NCBI RefSeq assembly: GCF_000317105.1
Contig: NC_019693.1
Span: 5,395,227-5,459,226 of the forward strand
DNA: 64,000 bases
From: Oscillatoria acuminata PCC 6304
GTDB lineage: Bacteria; Cyanobacteriota; Cyanobacteriia; Cyanobacteriales; Laspinemataceae
Direction of reading: 5' to 3'
Positions 24,701 through 35,355 of the stretch are shown in pieces. The position numbers and the translations under genes are program-made. The notes under the pieces were generated by a model, which saw only the letters and a list, made by a program, of their open reading frames with translations, ran no database searches and was not told the origin of the DNA. Numbering within the stretch: position 1 is the first letter of the stretch; every line of letters begins with the position of its first letter.

Positions 24701-27238
24701 TTATCCGTTGTTAAAAAGCTGCCGGTCCGATAAAATCAGGTTTAAAGCCGCTTCACTGTCCACAGGTTTAGAGAAAAAGTACCCCTGAGCGTAATCACAA
24801 TCGAGGGTTCGCAGGAGTTCGACCTGTTGGGAGGTTTCGACCCCTTCGGCGATCGCATCTAAGCCGAGGGTGTGAGCTAAAGCAATAGTGGTCTGAACAA
24901 TATCAGAACTTTCATCCAATCCGCGCATCCGGTTAACAAAACTGCGGTCAATTTTTAGAGTATTAATGGGTAATTCATGTAACCGCGCCAAGGAAGAGTA
25001 ACCTGTCCCAAAATCATCAATGGACAGATTAATTCCCAAGGCTTTAATCCGGTCCAAAAGTGCTAAGGCGGCCCCGGTATTTTTCATAATCACACTTTCA
25101 GTAATTTCCAATTTTAAGTAACGGCCACAAATCCCGCTAGAACGCAGGGTCTGCTCGATCCGTTCGATGATACCGACTTGAGCAAAGTTGACCCCGGAAA
25201 CATTCACGCTCATGGTCAAATCCGCTGCTGCTGGATATCGCTGTTGCCACCACCCCAACTGACGGCAGGCTTCGTTCATCACCCAGCGATCAATTGCCCC
25301 AATCTGTCCAGTTTCTTCGGCAACGGGGATAAATTCCCCGGGAGAGATAAAACCCCGAATCGGGTGATGCCAGCGCACCAGGGCTTCAAATCCCACAATA
25401 TTGCCCGTAGATAAGGAAACAATGGGCTGATAGTACACTTGAAAGGGCTGGCTTTCTGGGGAGTTTGGATGGGCGGTTCGTGCGATCGCCCGTTGCAGCT
25501 CAGTTTCCAACTGTAAGCGAGCGATCGCCCCTTCATGCATATCCTGGGCAAAGGAAACATACTGCCCCTGACCTTGCTGTTTAGCGTAATGAAGTGCGGT
25601 ATCGGCGTCGCGCAGGAGTTCCCCCGACCGCGCATACCCTCCGTTATCCAGAGCAATCCCGATACTCACCGAGGAAAAAATTTCATGTTCGTCTAGGGAA
25701 AAGGGAAACCGCATGGCGGATTGGATGCGATCGGCCAACTGAATCACATCGGCAAGGGTGGTGATATCCGTGAGCAAAATGGCGAACTCGTCTCCCCCAA
25801 TTCGAGCCAGGGTCGCCCCGGGATTTAAACAGGACTGGAGGCGTTTGGCGGTGGCCACCAGCAGGCGATCGGCTACCCAATGACCTAGGCTATATTTGAC
25901 TATTCGGAAGCGGTCGATATCCAGTAACAGGACCGCGACTTTGGGCGAGTGCACTTCCCCTGTGGATGCCGTAGCGCGGAGGTCATTGTAAGCATTATGC
26001 ATAGCAGTTCCCAAGCGTTTCACAAATGAACAGCGGTTTGCCAGTCCAGTCAGGGGGTCTGTGAAGGCATAGCGCCGGAGGAGAGCTTGGATATGCTTGC
26101 GATCGGTGATATCCCGCGCCACCCACAGGACCCGATCGCCATTGAGGGGGGATAGTTTGGCGGAAAATGTTACCAAGCGATCGCCCAGGGTGAGTTCATA
26201 CTCCAGATTGCAAGACTTTTGTTCCTGGATTGTTCTTTGGATGTAGTCTAAAAAGCGATCGGCTAAGGTAGACTCAAAAACCTCATGGAGGGTTTTGCCC
26301 ACCAGTTGGGATGCGGCCCGTTCCAGCAAGGGAGAATCCGTCGGCAGAATTTTCAGATAGCATCCTCGGGCATCAAACAACAGGACCACCTCGTTAATGG
26401 CATTTAAAAGGGTGGTCATTTCCCTATTCACCGATTGCAAGGTAAGCTCACTCTCCCAGCGATCGGTGATGTCTTGCACCATTGAGAGAATTCCGGCAAA
26501 TCGGCCTGGGTGTTTAAACAAAGGGGTATTATACCACTCACAAATAATCGTCTGCCCCGACTTAGTGAGATTTTCGTTAATGCTATGAGCATTGAGGTCC
26601 CCTTGGGTGAGACGCTGCAACAGTTGGGCAATCTGCGATCGCCTCTCAGGGGGGACGATCAGATCCGAGGTCTGGCCCAGCACTTCTTGGCTACTATACC
26701 CAAATAGTCTTTCTGCCCCCGCATTCCACCCCAGAAACCGACCTTCGGTATCGAAGAGAATATGTGCGAGGGGCATTCGCTGGATATGGAATTGCCAGAA
26801 TTGTAGTCCGGGATCTCGGGATTCGCTGCTTGGAAAGAACAAGGGAGGGAGAAAACTCCCGGACGACTCTGCGGTTTCCGGTGCTAGATTGAGGCGAGAA
26901 TCCGGTTCTCCCCCATCCCCAGGGTCAAGAAGGCCCTGAGAGTTTTCCTGGGGGACGGATTGACCCTTTCCCGGATCCTCTGGGAGATCGTCCTGTTGCC
27001 CTGTGGCGGTTAAACGTGATTTTCGGTAGCGGGCGATCGCCAAATAAAGCAATGCAAGAGTTGTCACGACTAAACTAAAGACCCATTCCAACTCCCCAAC
27101 GGGGGCCAGGGCGACTGACTCGGATAAAACCCTGACTTGGAACAGTTTTGAGCAAACGAGGCAAGGACTGGTCCAGACTATCACTTTACTTGGACCGGCG
27201 AAGTTGAATTCCCATTCATCGGCGAGATCTTGTTTCAT
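24701..27238 (-). CDS. Membrane-associated cyclic-di-GMP protein PAS-PAS-GGDEF-EAL, 845 aa
   Basis: One membrane helix (residues 52-70) is preceded by a short N-terminus and followed by a Pro/Gly-rich linker. PAS domains cover about 148-262 (GRFLGWNAGAERLFGYSS) and 272-385 (INEVVLLFDARGCY). The GGDEF domain has the intact motif GGDEF at 481-485, and the EAL domain the intact motif EAL at 618-620, followed by DDFGTGYSSL. So both synthesis and breakdown of cyclic-di-GMP are possible by sequence; many such tandem proteins use one activity and regulate the other. The PAS domains would gate the output. It stands alone on the minus strand with a large upstream gap. Confidence 0.94.
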   Translation of the reverse strand: MKQDLADEWEFNFAGPSKVIVWTSPCLVCSKLFQVRVLSESVALAPVGELEWVFSLVVTTLALLYLAIARYRKSRLTATGQQDDLPEDPGKGQSVPQENSQGLLDPGDGGEPDSRLNLAPETAESSGSFLPPLFFPSSESRDPGLQFWQFHIQRMPLAHILFDTEGRFLGWNAGAERLFGYSSQEVLGQTSDLIVPPERRSQIAQLLQRLTQGDLNAHSINENLTKSGQTIICEWYNTPLFKHPGRFAGILSMVQDITDRWESELTLQSVNREMTTLLNAINEVVLLFDARGCYLKILPTDSPLLERAASQLVGKTLHEVFESTLADRFLDYIQRTIQEQKSCNLEYELTLGDRLVTFSAKLSPLNGDRVLWVARDITDRKHIQALLRRYAFTDPLTGLANRCSFVKRLGTAMHNAYNDLRATASTGEVHSPKVAVLLLDIDRFRIVKYSLGHWVADRLLVATAKRLQSCLNPGATLARIGGDEFAILLTDITTLADVIQLADRIQSAMRFPFSLDEHEIFSSVSIGIALDNGGYARSGELLRDADTALHYAKQQGQGQYVSFAQDMHEGAIARLQLETELQRAIARTAHPNSPESQPFQVYYQPIVSLSTGNIVGFEALVRWHHPIRGFISPGEFIPVAEETGQIGAIDRWVMNEACRQLGWWQQRYPAAADLTMSVNVSGVNFAQVGIIERIEQTLRSSGICGRYLKLEITESVIMKNTGAALALLDRIKALGINLSIDDFGTGYSSLARLHELPINTLKIDRSFVNRMRGLDESSDIVQTTIALAHTLGLDAIAEGVETSQQVELLRTLDCDYAQGYFFSKPVDSEAALNLILSDRQLFNNG

Positions 27239-27896
27239 CAGCTTTCGCTATTTTCTTTAAAATGCTTCTAACTTTTGTGAGTTCTGCCCTAAAAGTCATA
27301 GATATGCGCTAGTTATAATAGGCTGAGGCATGACCTCACTTTTTAGAGAAAATGCAGTAAAATTTTTCAACTTAAAATAAAACTTAAAATCAAATTTTCG
27401 CCTTCTATCCAGATTCAAGACTTTGTAGGGGCTATTCCGTTGCCGGCGGTTCCCCCTGTTTGAAGGGATAGAGGGGTAAATCCTCTCTGATTGTCTTAAA
27501 TTATTTCGATTAATTCTGCACCTCCATGACATCAGTTTCCTGGCTCCTTTGTCCGGTTTTGCCATTTCATTCCGGGACGGAATACCGCTTCTGTTTAGAA
27601 GAGAGTCGCCACAAGGGCTGGAATGACTTTTATATGTTAGCAGATTTTTGACCTAATTTTAGGAGGTGTAACACCCTTCATCTGAGAATCGATGAAACCG
27701 GGTCTTTAGGGAAAAATTTTAATTGATTAATAGCGATTGAGTTGAATTTGAAAGCGATCGGCAAACAAGGAGATGGATGTCCCTTAAAATCAACCCTTGA
27801 CCACAACCTACCCACTTTAGGGACTGACTCCGGGAGTTGGGATCACGCTTCACCCTTGCAGCGATCGCCTCCTTTTTCTAAATAACCACTGCTGCC
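27239..27896. other. Intergenic region, no gene seen
   Basis: A 658-base stretch between the GGDEF-EAL and penicillin-acylase genes, both on the minus strand. The only open frame (27296-27565, minus) is highly basic and unrelated to any family I know, so I do not call it. No hairpin repeat of the families seen elsewhere is present. Confidence 0.6.
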
Positions 27897-30452
27897 CTAA
27901 TTCGGGTGCAAAATCAGGGTATCTCTCGTATTCGCTTCTACCCCAGGACGACTACTCGCCATCGGGTGATAGTCCAGATTGCGCCACAGCGGGATCAAAT
28001 CCGTATAATGACGGTGGAAAGCATGACCCGATTGTCCCGTGGAGGTAACCGCAACCGAAGCATTCAAATCGCTCAAATCCAGAATCATTCGCATAGATGG
28101 AATCCATGTCGCCTCAAAGGAGTTTCGAGCATTCCAGGCGGTTGCATTCACAATGGCATTTCCACCGGATATGGGTACTCCACCGCGATTAAAAATTGCC
28201 TCAATTGGAGCAATTCCCGACTGACCTAGACTTTGATTTCTAAAGGTCACCCGATGCAAATCCCCCCATTGCCAGTTTTGGGGATTTTTGCCTAAGCGTT
28301 CTTCCAGGTCTGCCACTGCTTCGGCAAAGGCTTGTTGAAAGATAAAATCGCGGTCTTCTACTTCCGGGGTTAGCACATTGTCCCACCAAAAACTCTCCGG
28401 GCGACTGACTAAATCGGCAATCACTTTGATCCAGCGATGACCCCCATTGGGCCAAAATTCCAACAGCACATTATCATGAAACGTTGCCGCAAGTAGCTGT
28501 TTCCAAAACACTTCAAAAATCGCCGCTTCTGCACTCGTTTTTTCTGCCTGGAAATCCCAACCTTGTAACAAGTCTCGAATCCGGGCAATGTGGGAATCCT
28601 CAATGGGCAAATTTAGCAAAATTGGAACCAACTTTTCCGCATTGAGATTTTTATTATCTCCTTGAATTTGCCGGAAGGATTCAACATCAAAACTCCCCTC
28701 CCTGGCACTCACCCGTTCCAGAATCCGTTGAGCCCGAAATCCATAGTCCCAATCTTTGGTAATCACATAGGGATAACTCTCATCAACCACGGCCTGGTTC
28801 GCTGTGACAATATAATTGGAAGGAGGATTGAACGTAAACGGGAGTTGCTCAAAGGGAATATAGCCATTCCACTCCTGTTTATCGGTCCAACCTGGCACTG
28901 GATAGCGGCCATCACTGTTGGTTCTAAGGGGCAGTTTTCCGGGCATTTGATAGCCGATATTCCCCTCAATATCAGCATAAAGGAGGTTTTGCGGAGCAAT
29001 ATCCCAATCCTGGGCAGCCTTGCGGAAATCTTGCCAATTTTGGGCTTGGTTCAATTGAATAATAGCCGAAAATAGACGGGCTGGTTCTAAGCCAGTCCAG
29101 TGCAAGGCGATCGCATAAATGTCGGGGTTACTGCTGGTGAGGTCCGGAATCAGCAAGGGTTTGAGCTTGGGATAAGTTGCGGAGATAATTGGCCCATGTC
29201 GGGTGTAACGCACGGTTTCTATGGCCGTCTTTCCCCCCGCAATTTGGATAGTTTCGGTGACTTGATCCATGTCCACCCATTTCCCATTCACTTCATACTG
29301 ATTGGGATTTTCGGGATTAATTTTTTCGATATAAAGGTCCATTGTATCCGCCCCAACATTGGTACAGCCCCAGGCAATGCGATCGGTGTGACCAATGATG
29401 ATGCCTACCATCCCAGCGAAGGAAAATCCCGTGACATCGTAGGGACACTCTAGGGTTTTAGAAGTACAATGTAAACCCATTTCATACCAAATCGAAGGCA
29501 TTTGTACCCCTAAATGAGGGTCGTTGGCTAACAGGGGTTTTCCTGTGGCAGTTTTTGCACCGGAAACCACCCAACTGTTAGACCCAATTTCCCCACCTCG
29601 GGGACCCGTCAAAGTTTCCAGGGCGGATATTTGCTCAGAAACTGAATTGAAAGTGGGGGAAAGTGCTGAGGCGATCGCCGCGATAGAAACTGCGGTTTCT
29701 CCTGATGGTATTTCCCCAAACTGATTCCCAATTAAATCCCCTTCCCCTTGGGCAATTTTCCAATCAGGCAGAATAACCGGAGCTTGATTAGAATAGGGGG
29801 GAAATAGCTCATCCACCTGTTCCTGAGAATAGGTTTGAAGTAAGATAGCCCGTTCGATTTCTTCATCCAAATTTGTGCCTAAATCCCAAGCCATCACCTT
29901 GGCCCAAGTTAGGGTATGTTCCGGTTGCCAAGGTTCCGGTTGATAATGGGGATTCATCCCCTTTAAAACCCCATATTCTAAACTTAAATTTGTGCCCTGA
30001 TGGTCTTGGAGATAGGCATTCACCCCTTCCGCATAAGCGGTTAAAGGATCTAGGAATTCATTCGGTAAGGTTTGCACTTCTGTTTCGGCAATCCGGGCCC
30101 ATCCTAGGGTGCGTAAAAACTGATCGGTTTTCAGTTGGGATTCTCCGAATAGTTCCGAAAGACGACCGGCACCGAGATGTCGCCAAAAATCCATTTGCCA
30201 AAAGCGGTCTTGGGCATGAATGTAGCCTTGTGCTAGAAATAAATCATGAGCATTTGAAGCATAAATATGGGGAATTCCATAAGCATCCCGTCGCACCTCA
30301 ACGCGATCGCTCAGTTGAGGTAACAGAATCTGGCCCGATTGTTGCGGCCAAGAATCCGTAACCCAATATAAGGTGAGCGAGGCCACTGTAACCGTTAGGA
30401 TCACAGCGATCGCCCCGAAGATTTGCAAGCCTTTACGAAACTGGGGTATCAT
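27897..30452 (-). CDS. Penicillin acylase-family (Ntn) hydrolase, 851 aa
   Basis: I start at the ATG at 30452 (MIPQFRKGLQIFGAIAV), which leads directly into the hydrophobic anchor; the TTG at 30497 adds 15 residues without features. Residues 8-33 are a signal or membrane anchor. The alpha-chain region (GIPHIYASNAHDLFLAQGYIHAQDRFWQMD) matches the family hallmark, and the predicted autocatalytic site is G-S in IGSNSWVVSG, giving the N-terminal nucleophile Ser at about residue 291. The beta chain includes LLANDPHLGVQMPSIWYE. The family includes penicillin G acylases and quorum-signal (acyl-homoserine lactone) acylases. Substrate is undetermined: AHL degradation, cell-wall peptide or N-acyl amide are all possible. 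Intact and of full length. Confidence 0.93.
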   Translation of the reverse strand: MIPQFRKGLQIFGAIAVILTVTVASLTLYWVTDSWPQQSGQILLPQLSDRVEVRRDAYGIPHIYASNAHDLFLAQGYIHAQDRFWQMDFWRHLGAGRLSELFGESQLKTDQFLRTLGWARIAETEVQTLPNEFLDPLTAYAEGVNAYLQDHQGTNLSLEYGVLKGMNPHYQPEPWQPEHTLTWAKVMAWDLGTNLDEEIERAILLQTYSQEQVDELFPPYSNQAPVILPDWKIAQGEGDLIGNQFGEIPSGETAVSIAAIASALSPTFNSVSEQISALETLTGPRGGEIGSNSWVVSGAKTATGKPLLANDPHLGVQMPSIWYEMGLHCTSKTLECPYDVTGFSFAGMVGIIIGHTDRIAWGCTNVGADTMDLYIEKINPENPNQYEVNGKWVDMDQVTETIQIAGGKTAIETVRYTRHGPIISATYPKLKPLLIPDLTSSNPDIYAIALHWTGLEPARLFSAIIQLNQAQNWQDFRKAAQDWDIAPQNLLYADIEGNIGYQMPGKLPLRTNSDGRYPVPGWTDKQEWNGYIPFEQLPFTFNPPSNYIVTANQAVVDESYPYVITKDWDYGFRAQRILERVSAREGSFDVESFRQIQGDNKNLNAEKLVPILLNLPIEDSHIARIRDLLQGWDFQAEKTSAEAAIFEVFWKQLLAATFHDNVLLEFWPNGGHRWIKVIADLVSRPESFWWDNVLTPEVEDRDFIFQQAFAEAVADLEERLGKNPQNWQWGDLHRVTFRNQSLGQSGIAPIEAIFNRGGVPISGGNAIVNATAWNARNSFEATWIPSMRMILDLSDLNASVAVTSTGQSGHAFHRHYTDLIPLWRNLDYHPMASSRPGVEANTRDTLILHPN

Positions 30453-30702
30453 GAAATCATCGCTACAATTAGGGTGTAATACAAATTCGGCTGTCAAAGA
30501 CTGAGTTTGGGGTTAGACCCAGGGGCTTTGGCTCGATAGCCGCACCCATCCAGGACTCTGTTCGGTGTAAGACCTCTCAGATTTTAATCCCTCTCAACCC
30601 AGGGCAGGAAACCGAAATCCGCTGTCATACCCTTCAAGGCTGTAGGAGGTTTTTCCTGAGTGGAATTAGGATGCAACCCCCGCCCATCTCAAAGGACCTA
30701 CT

Positions 30703-33700
30703 TTATCCTTTGACGGCCAAATTTTTGACCACCGTAATCAGGCGGGCGGGTTGAATCGGTTTAGAGATATGCTGGTGAAAGCCAGCATTCAGGGCACGAG
30801 CGCGATCGCTATCCCGAGCATAAGCCGTCAGTGCCAATGCCGGAAGCAGAGGCTCAGAATTCGACTCCAGACTTCTCACTTGCTGAATCAAAGAATACCC
30901 ATCCAATTCCGGCATTCCAATATCGCTGACCAAAACATCGGGTTTTTGCTTGGCGATCGCCGTTAATGCCTCGGTTGCCGACGACACCCCCACCACCATC
31001 GCCCCAGCCATTTCCAGGGTGGCAATCAAAAACTCCAGGGTATCCGCTTCATCCTCTACCACCAGCACTCGCAACCCAGCTAGGGGAAAGTCATCCTCAC
31101 CGGGTTCAGAATCGTCAGGAATCAGGTCAGAAACCTCCCCCTCTGTTTCATTCCCCTGGATGCGTTGTAACAGAGGTAAAGTCACCGTAAAGGTTGCCCC
31201 CTTGTCCGTTCCCTCACTGTAGGCGCGAATACTGCCCCCATGCATTTCCAACAAATGACGGACGATCGCCAATCCTAAACCCAAACCCCCGTGGGAGCGC
31301 GTCGTGGTACTATCCGCTTGGCGGAACCGCTCAAACACAAAGGGCAAAAAGTCCGGTGCTATTCCCATTCCCGTGTCCGCCACTTCCAGAATGGCAAAAT
31401 TGCGCGATCGCCGCAACCGCACCTCAACCCGTCCCTCACTTGGCGTAAACTTAATCGCATTTGAGAGCAAATTCCACACCACTTGCTGAATCCGATTAAT
31501 ATCTCCCGAAACCACTCCCACGGATTTTGTAACCGTCTGGATAAGCTGGATCTGCTTCGCCTCAGCACTCGGACGCAAAGACTCAATTGCCGAGGCGATC
31601 GCCACACTCAAATCCACTGGCTCCAAACTCAAAGCCACTTTCCCTCGCAAAATCCGGGAAACATCTAATAAATCCTCGATCAACTGAGTTTGAACCCGAG
31701 CATTGCGCTCGATAGTCTCCAAAGCGCGCTCCGTAGTCGCCTCGTCAAACTTGCGAGTGCGGAGTAACTGCGCCCAACCTAACATCGCATTCAACGGCGT
31801 TCGCAACTCGTGAGAGACGATCGCCAAAAATTCGTCCTTCATGCGGTTGGCTTCCTGGGACTCGCGATACAACCGAGCATTATCAATGGCAAACCCCGCA
31901 CGCCGTGCCAATTCCTCTGCCAACATCAGGTCCTCGGATTTATAACGACGCCCAGATTCAGCAATGGCAAAGCTGATCGCACCCAAGGTCCGACCCCGAG
32001 CGACCAATGGGACAATCGTGGAGGACTGACAGCCGAGTTCCCGCATCAGTCTAAGATGTTCGGGATCCCGAGCCGCAGCCACCCGCATTTCATCCGTCAA
32101 TTCCGGAATCAGAATCGGCTTACCCGAGGAGACAACCTGGACAATTCCATCCTCATGATTTAAGTCCAGAGGATAATGCTGTTCCATCTCACGCAACAAG
32201 GCTTCCTTCCCCCGGTCGGTATGAGCCATTGCCAATCCCGAGATAAGTCCTGCATCTTCCACAATATAAATGATGCAGTAATCGGCAATGGTCGGCACCA
32301 CGAGATTTGCCAAACTCTTGAGGGTTGTTGGGTAGTCCAGGGAAGAAGCCAGAACAGAAGAGACTTCCGCTAGGAAATATTGCCGTTGTTCCGCTTGCTG
32401 CCGTTCCGTGATATCCCGTCCTACACCGACAATTCCGGTGACTCGACCCTGGCGATCGCGCAAAGGAGACAGAGAGGTTTGACAATATTGAGTCCCGGCA
32501 TCGGTCTGGAAACTCCATTCATAGATGACGTTCTCCCCAGCCAGGGCTTTTTGATTAGAATTGTTATGAATCTCTGCCGCTTGGGGACCAAACAGATCCC
32601 CCGCGCTTTTGCCCAGAAAGTTTTCCGGCAGGATCTGGGTGCGCTCGAACCATCGGCCAAAAATCGCCGTATGCCGACCCCGACGATCCAAGGTGAATAC
32701 GATGTCATCCATCGAGTTGACCAAGGTGCGGAAGCGTTCCTCACTGTCGCGCAGGGCTTCTTCGGCTTGCTTGCGATCGCTGATATCGGCCAAGATTGAC
32801 AGGTAGCTGACATTGCCCTTGGCATCCCGCAAGGGGGCTGTCCAGATCGCCACATCAATTTGGGTTCCGGCTTTAGTCAAACGACGGGTTTCCGCGCCCA
32901 TTAAGGGATTTCCCGCGAGGGTCGCAGAAATATTCTCTTGTAACTCCTCTCGTCTTTCTGAGGGAATGCCAGGGAATTGACGCCCGATCGCGTCGGCTTC
33001 ATTCCAGCCCAAAATCCGCTCCGCGCTGCGGTTCCACATTTTTACCTTCCCCGTCGGATCCAAGACCATCACCGCCAAGGGGCACGCTTGAATCAGGGCT
33101 TTGAGGGTTTGATTGGTTTCCCGTAAGGCTTCTTGAGTTTGTTTGAGGTCGGTGATGTCCCGACTGATGCAGATGGCATGGTCCAGGGACCCATCAAGAG
33201 CTTGTTCGGGAACCAAACGAGATTGATAGTATCGCGTTCCTTTCGGAGTGGGTAAATAGCCTTCGACAATTCCCTCTTGTGCCGTGGCGAGGACCTCGCT
33301 GACGCTTTGTTTCCACAAGGCATCGATTTCGTCGGGGAATCCCAACTCACCCAAGGCTTTGCCGATAAAGGCCGTTTGAGAGATGCCCGTCACCTGTTCG
33401 ATCGCCTGATTGACATACTGATAGCGCCCTTCTGAATCCATCCGGGCGATGATATCCGGGGCATTTTCGGCTAAGGCCTTGAATTCCTGTTCCCGACGGT
33501 AGAGTTCCTGTTCGATTTGCTTGCGTTCGGTGATATCCATGCAGACCCCGATCAAGCGATCGCCATTTTTGGCCTTATCCGGGAGTCGTTTGCCAATACT
33601 GGCGACCCAGGCGACCGTCTGATCCCGTTTCACCACCCGGAATTCCACATTAAAATCTTGACCTCGTTCCATCGTGGCGATCGCGTGAGCATTGAAGCGC

Positions 33701-35355
33701 ATCCGATCATCGGGATGAACAATTTTGATTAAGCTATTATAGGTCCCGCCAAAACTACCGGCTTCCAATCCCAACAAGCGATCGACAATCTCAGACTGGG
33801 CAATTCTGCCTGTGGCGATATCCCAATCCCACATTCCCATGTGGGCCGCTTCCAAGGCGAGGCGGAGTCGTTCTTCACTTTCGCTTAAAGCAGCTTGAGC
33901 TTGTTTGCGTTCACTCAGGTCCAGGACAAAGCTAATCCCCATATTGGTGTAGTCTTGTAAGGGTACCTTGCCCACCAACACCGGGACGCGACGACCATCT
34001 TTGCGAATTAATTCCGTTTCCGTGGGGGTGCAGACTCCTTCCATCAGCCCAACGGTCATGTCCTCATCGTAGCTCTGAGCCAAAGGGTTAAGATTCTGCC
34101 AAATCACCCGACGCGATCGCAAATCTTCCGGGGTGTATCCCACAATATTGAGAAACGCATTGTTGGCTTCGCTAATATTGCCATTGTGATCGCCAAAAAC
34201 CAATCCAATCAAGTTCGACTCATAAATATGTCGAAATCGTTCTTCACTCACCCGAATTGCTTCAGAGGCATAGCGACTTTCGGTCACATCCATGCAGACC
34301 CCGAGGGCTCGCAGGGGCGTTCCATCCAGATCCTGCAAGACTTGACCCTTACATAAGACCCAGCGGATCCCCAGATTGCCTCTGGGGATCCGAAATTCGA
34401 TTTCATAATCGGCACGATTGGCGATCGCCTGTTGAACCGCCTGCTCGAAACTGGGGCGGTCCTCGGGATAAATTCCTTCCACAAAGGCTTCGTATGTTCC
34501 ATCAAAGCTGCCCTGCTCGCTGCCAAAAATCCGCGCCACCATTGCCGATCGCTTCACCTTGCCAGTTTGGAGGTTCCATTCCCATGTCCCCATTTCAGCC
34601 GCATCTAGGGCTAATTTACTCCGCTGCTGGGATTCACGCAAGCGGTCTTCCGCCTTGCGTTGCTGGGTAATATCTTCGATGAAGGCTATAAATCCTTTGA
34701 CCTCTTGGCGCTGACCCCTGTCAGGAACGTAAGTGGCGCGAATATAACGGGACCCTCCCTCGTGATAGGGGAGGTTGGTTTCGTAGGTAACCGACTGTCC
34801 GGATAATGCCACTTTGACATAAGGCCGAATCACTTGATAGGCAGCCTCTCCGAGAATCTCCTTCAGGTGCTTCCCTCCCAGGAAATCCCGGGAATGTCCG
34901 AACCACTCTTCATACCGTTGATTGTTGAAACGATAGAGTTCTAAGGTATCCACATAAGAAATTGCCACGGGTAATGAATCGGTCATCACCTGCAAAAACT
35001 TTTGTTTTTTTTGTAATTCCTGTACGGCTTGCTGTTTAGACTCATTGAGGGAATGAATCATCACAGTGACCAAACTTAATACCCCCACCCAGATGAGATC
35101 GCCCCATCCGGTGCTCAAGGTAAAGGGGGAGCTTTTAAAAAAATGGTCAATCGTCGCTGTCGAGAGCACCGTTGCAAATAACCCGGGTCCGATTCCGCCA
35201 TATCGAGCACTGACTGCCACCGCCGCAAAAAACAGGAGGGAGGGAGTCAGTTCAATCAGTGGGAATAGCAGTTGAGTCAGCACCAGTGCGATCGCCACTG
35301 AGCCCAGGGCAACACAATAATTTAGCAGATGGGAGCGCTTGAATTTCCAGAACAT
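30703..35355 (-). CDS. Hybrid sensor histidine kinase with about seven PAS domains, GAF and receiver, 1550 aa
   Basis: The N-terminus has three or four membrane helices of the KdpD/DUF4118 type (residues 12-102, including SARYGGIGPGLFATVLSTA). Then PAS domains begin at about 118, 243, 371, 494, 622, 749 and 871, several ending in DITERKQ-like linkers. A GAF domain covers about 995-1160. HisKA H1182 (SHELRTPLN), HATPase motifs NLLSNAIKFTP, ADTGMGI and GLGLGLAI, and a C-terminal receiver with D1478 (VLVSDIGMP) complete it. All catalytic residues are intact. The start is supported by gagggcggaat just upstream. Such long PAS arrays suggest integration of several small-molecule or redox inputs. 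No cognate regulator is adjacent. The next genes belong to other pathways. Confidence 0.95.
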   Translation of the reverse strand: MFWKFKRSHLLNYCVALGSVAIALVLTQLLFPLIELTPSLLFFAAVAVSARYGGIGPGLFATVLSTATIDHFFKSSPFTLSTGWGDLIWVGVLSLVTVMIHSLNESKQQAVQELQKKQKFLQVMTDSLPVAISYVDTLELYRFNNQRYEEWFGHSRDFLGGKHLKEILGEAAYQVIRPYVKVALSGQSVTYETNLPYHEGGSRYIRATYVPDRGQRQEVKGFIAFIEDITQQRKAEDRLRESQQRSKLALDAAEMGTWEWNLQTGKVKRSAMVARIFGSEQGSFDGTYEAFVEGIYPEDRPSFEQAVQQAIANRADYEIEFRIPRGNLGIRWVLCKGQVLQDLDGTPLRALGVCMDVTESRYASEAIRVSEERFRHIYESNLIGLVFGDHNGNISEANNAFLNIVGYTPEDLRSRRVIWQNLNPLAQSYDEDMTVGLMEGVCTPTETELIRKDGRRVPVLVGKVPLQDYTNMGISFVLDLSERKQAQAALSESEERLRLALEAAHMGMWDWDIATGRIAQSEIVDRLLGLEAGSFGGTYNSLIKIVHPDDRMRFNAHAIATMERGQDFNVEFRVVKRDQTVAWVASIGKRLPDKAKNGDRLIGVCMDITERKQIEQELYRREQEFKALAENAPDIIARMDSEGRYQYVNQAIEQVTGISQTAFIGKALGELGFPDEIDALWKQSVSEVLATAQEGIVEGYLPTPKGTRYYQSRLVPEQALDGSLDHAICISRDITDLKQTQEALRETNQTLKALIQACPLAVMVLDPTGKVKMWNRSAERILGWNEADAIGRQFPGIPSERREELQENISATLAGNPLMGAETRRLTKAGTQIDVAIWTAPLRDAKGNVSYLSILADISDRKQAEEALRDSEERFRTLVNSMDDIVFTLDRRGRHTAIFGRWFERTQILPENFLGKSAGDLFGPQAAEIHNNSNQKALAGENVIYEWSFQTDAGTQYCQTSLSPLRDRQGRVTGIVGVGRDITERQQAEQRQYFLAEVSSVLASSLDYPTTLKSLANLVVPTIADYCIIYIVEDAGLISGLAMAHTDRGKEALLREMEQHYPLDLNHEDGIVQVVSSGKPILIPELTDEMRVAAARDPEHLRLMRELGCQSSTIVPLVARGRTLGAISFAIAESGRRYKSEDLMLAEELARRAGFAIDNARLYRESQEANRMKDEFLAIVSHELRTPLNAMLGWAQLLRTRKFDEATTERALETIERNARVQTQLIEDLLDVSRILRGKVALSLEPVDLSVAIASAIESLRPSAEAKQIQLIQTVTKSVGVVSGDINRIQQVVWNLLSNAIKFTPSEGRVEVRLRRSRNFAILEVADTGMGIAPDFLPFVFERFRQADSTTTRSHGGLGLGLAIVRHLLEMHGGSIRAYSEGTDKGATFTVTLPLLQRIQGNETEGEVSDLIPDDSEPGEDDFPLAGLRVLVVEDEADTLEFLIATLEMAGAMVVGVSSATEALTAIAKQKPDVLVSDIGMPELDGYSLIQQVRSLESNSEPLLPALALTAYARDSDRARALNAGFHQHISKPIQPARLITVVKNLAVKG

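Noticed and set aside
27296-27565. 89-codon open frame, minus strand
   Set aside because: Very basic (Lys/Arg/Asn), no relation to a known family, in an AT-rich gap without a Shine-Dalgarno.
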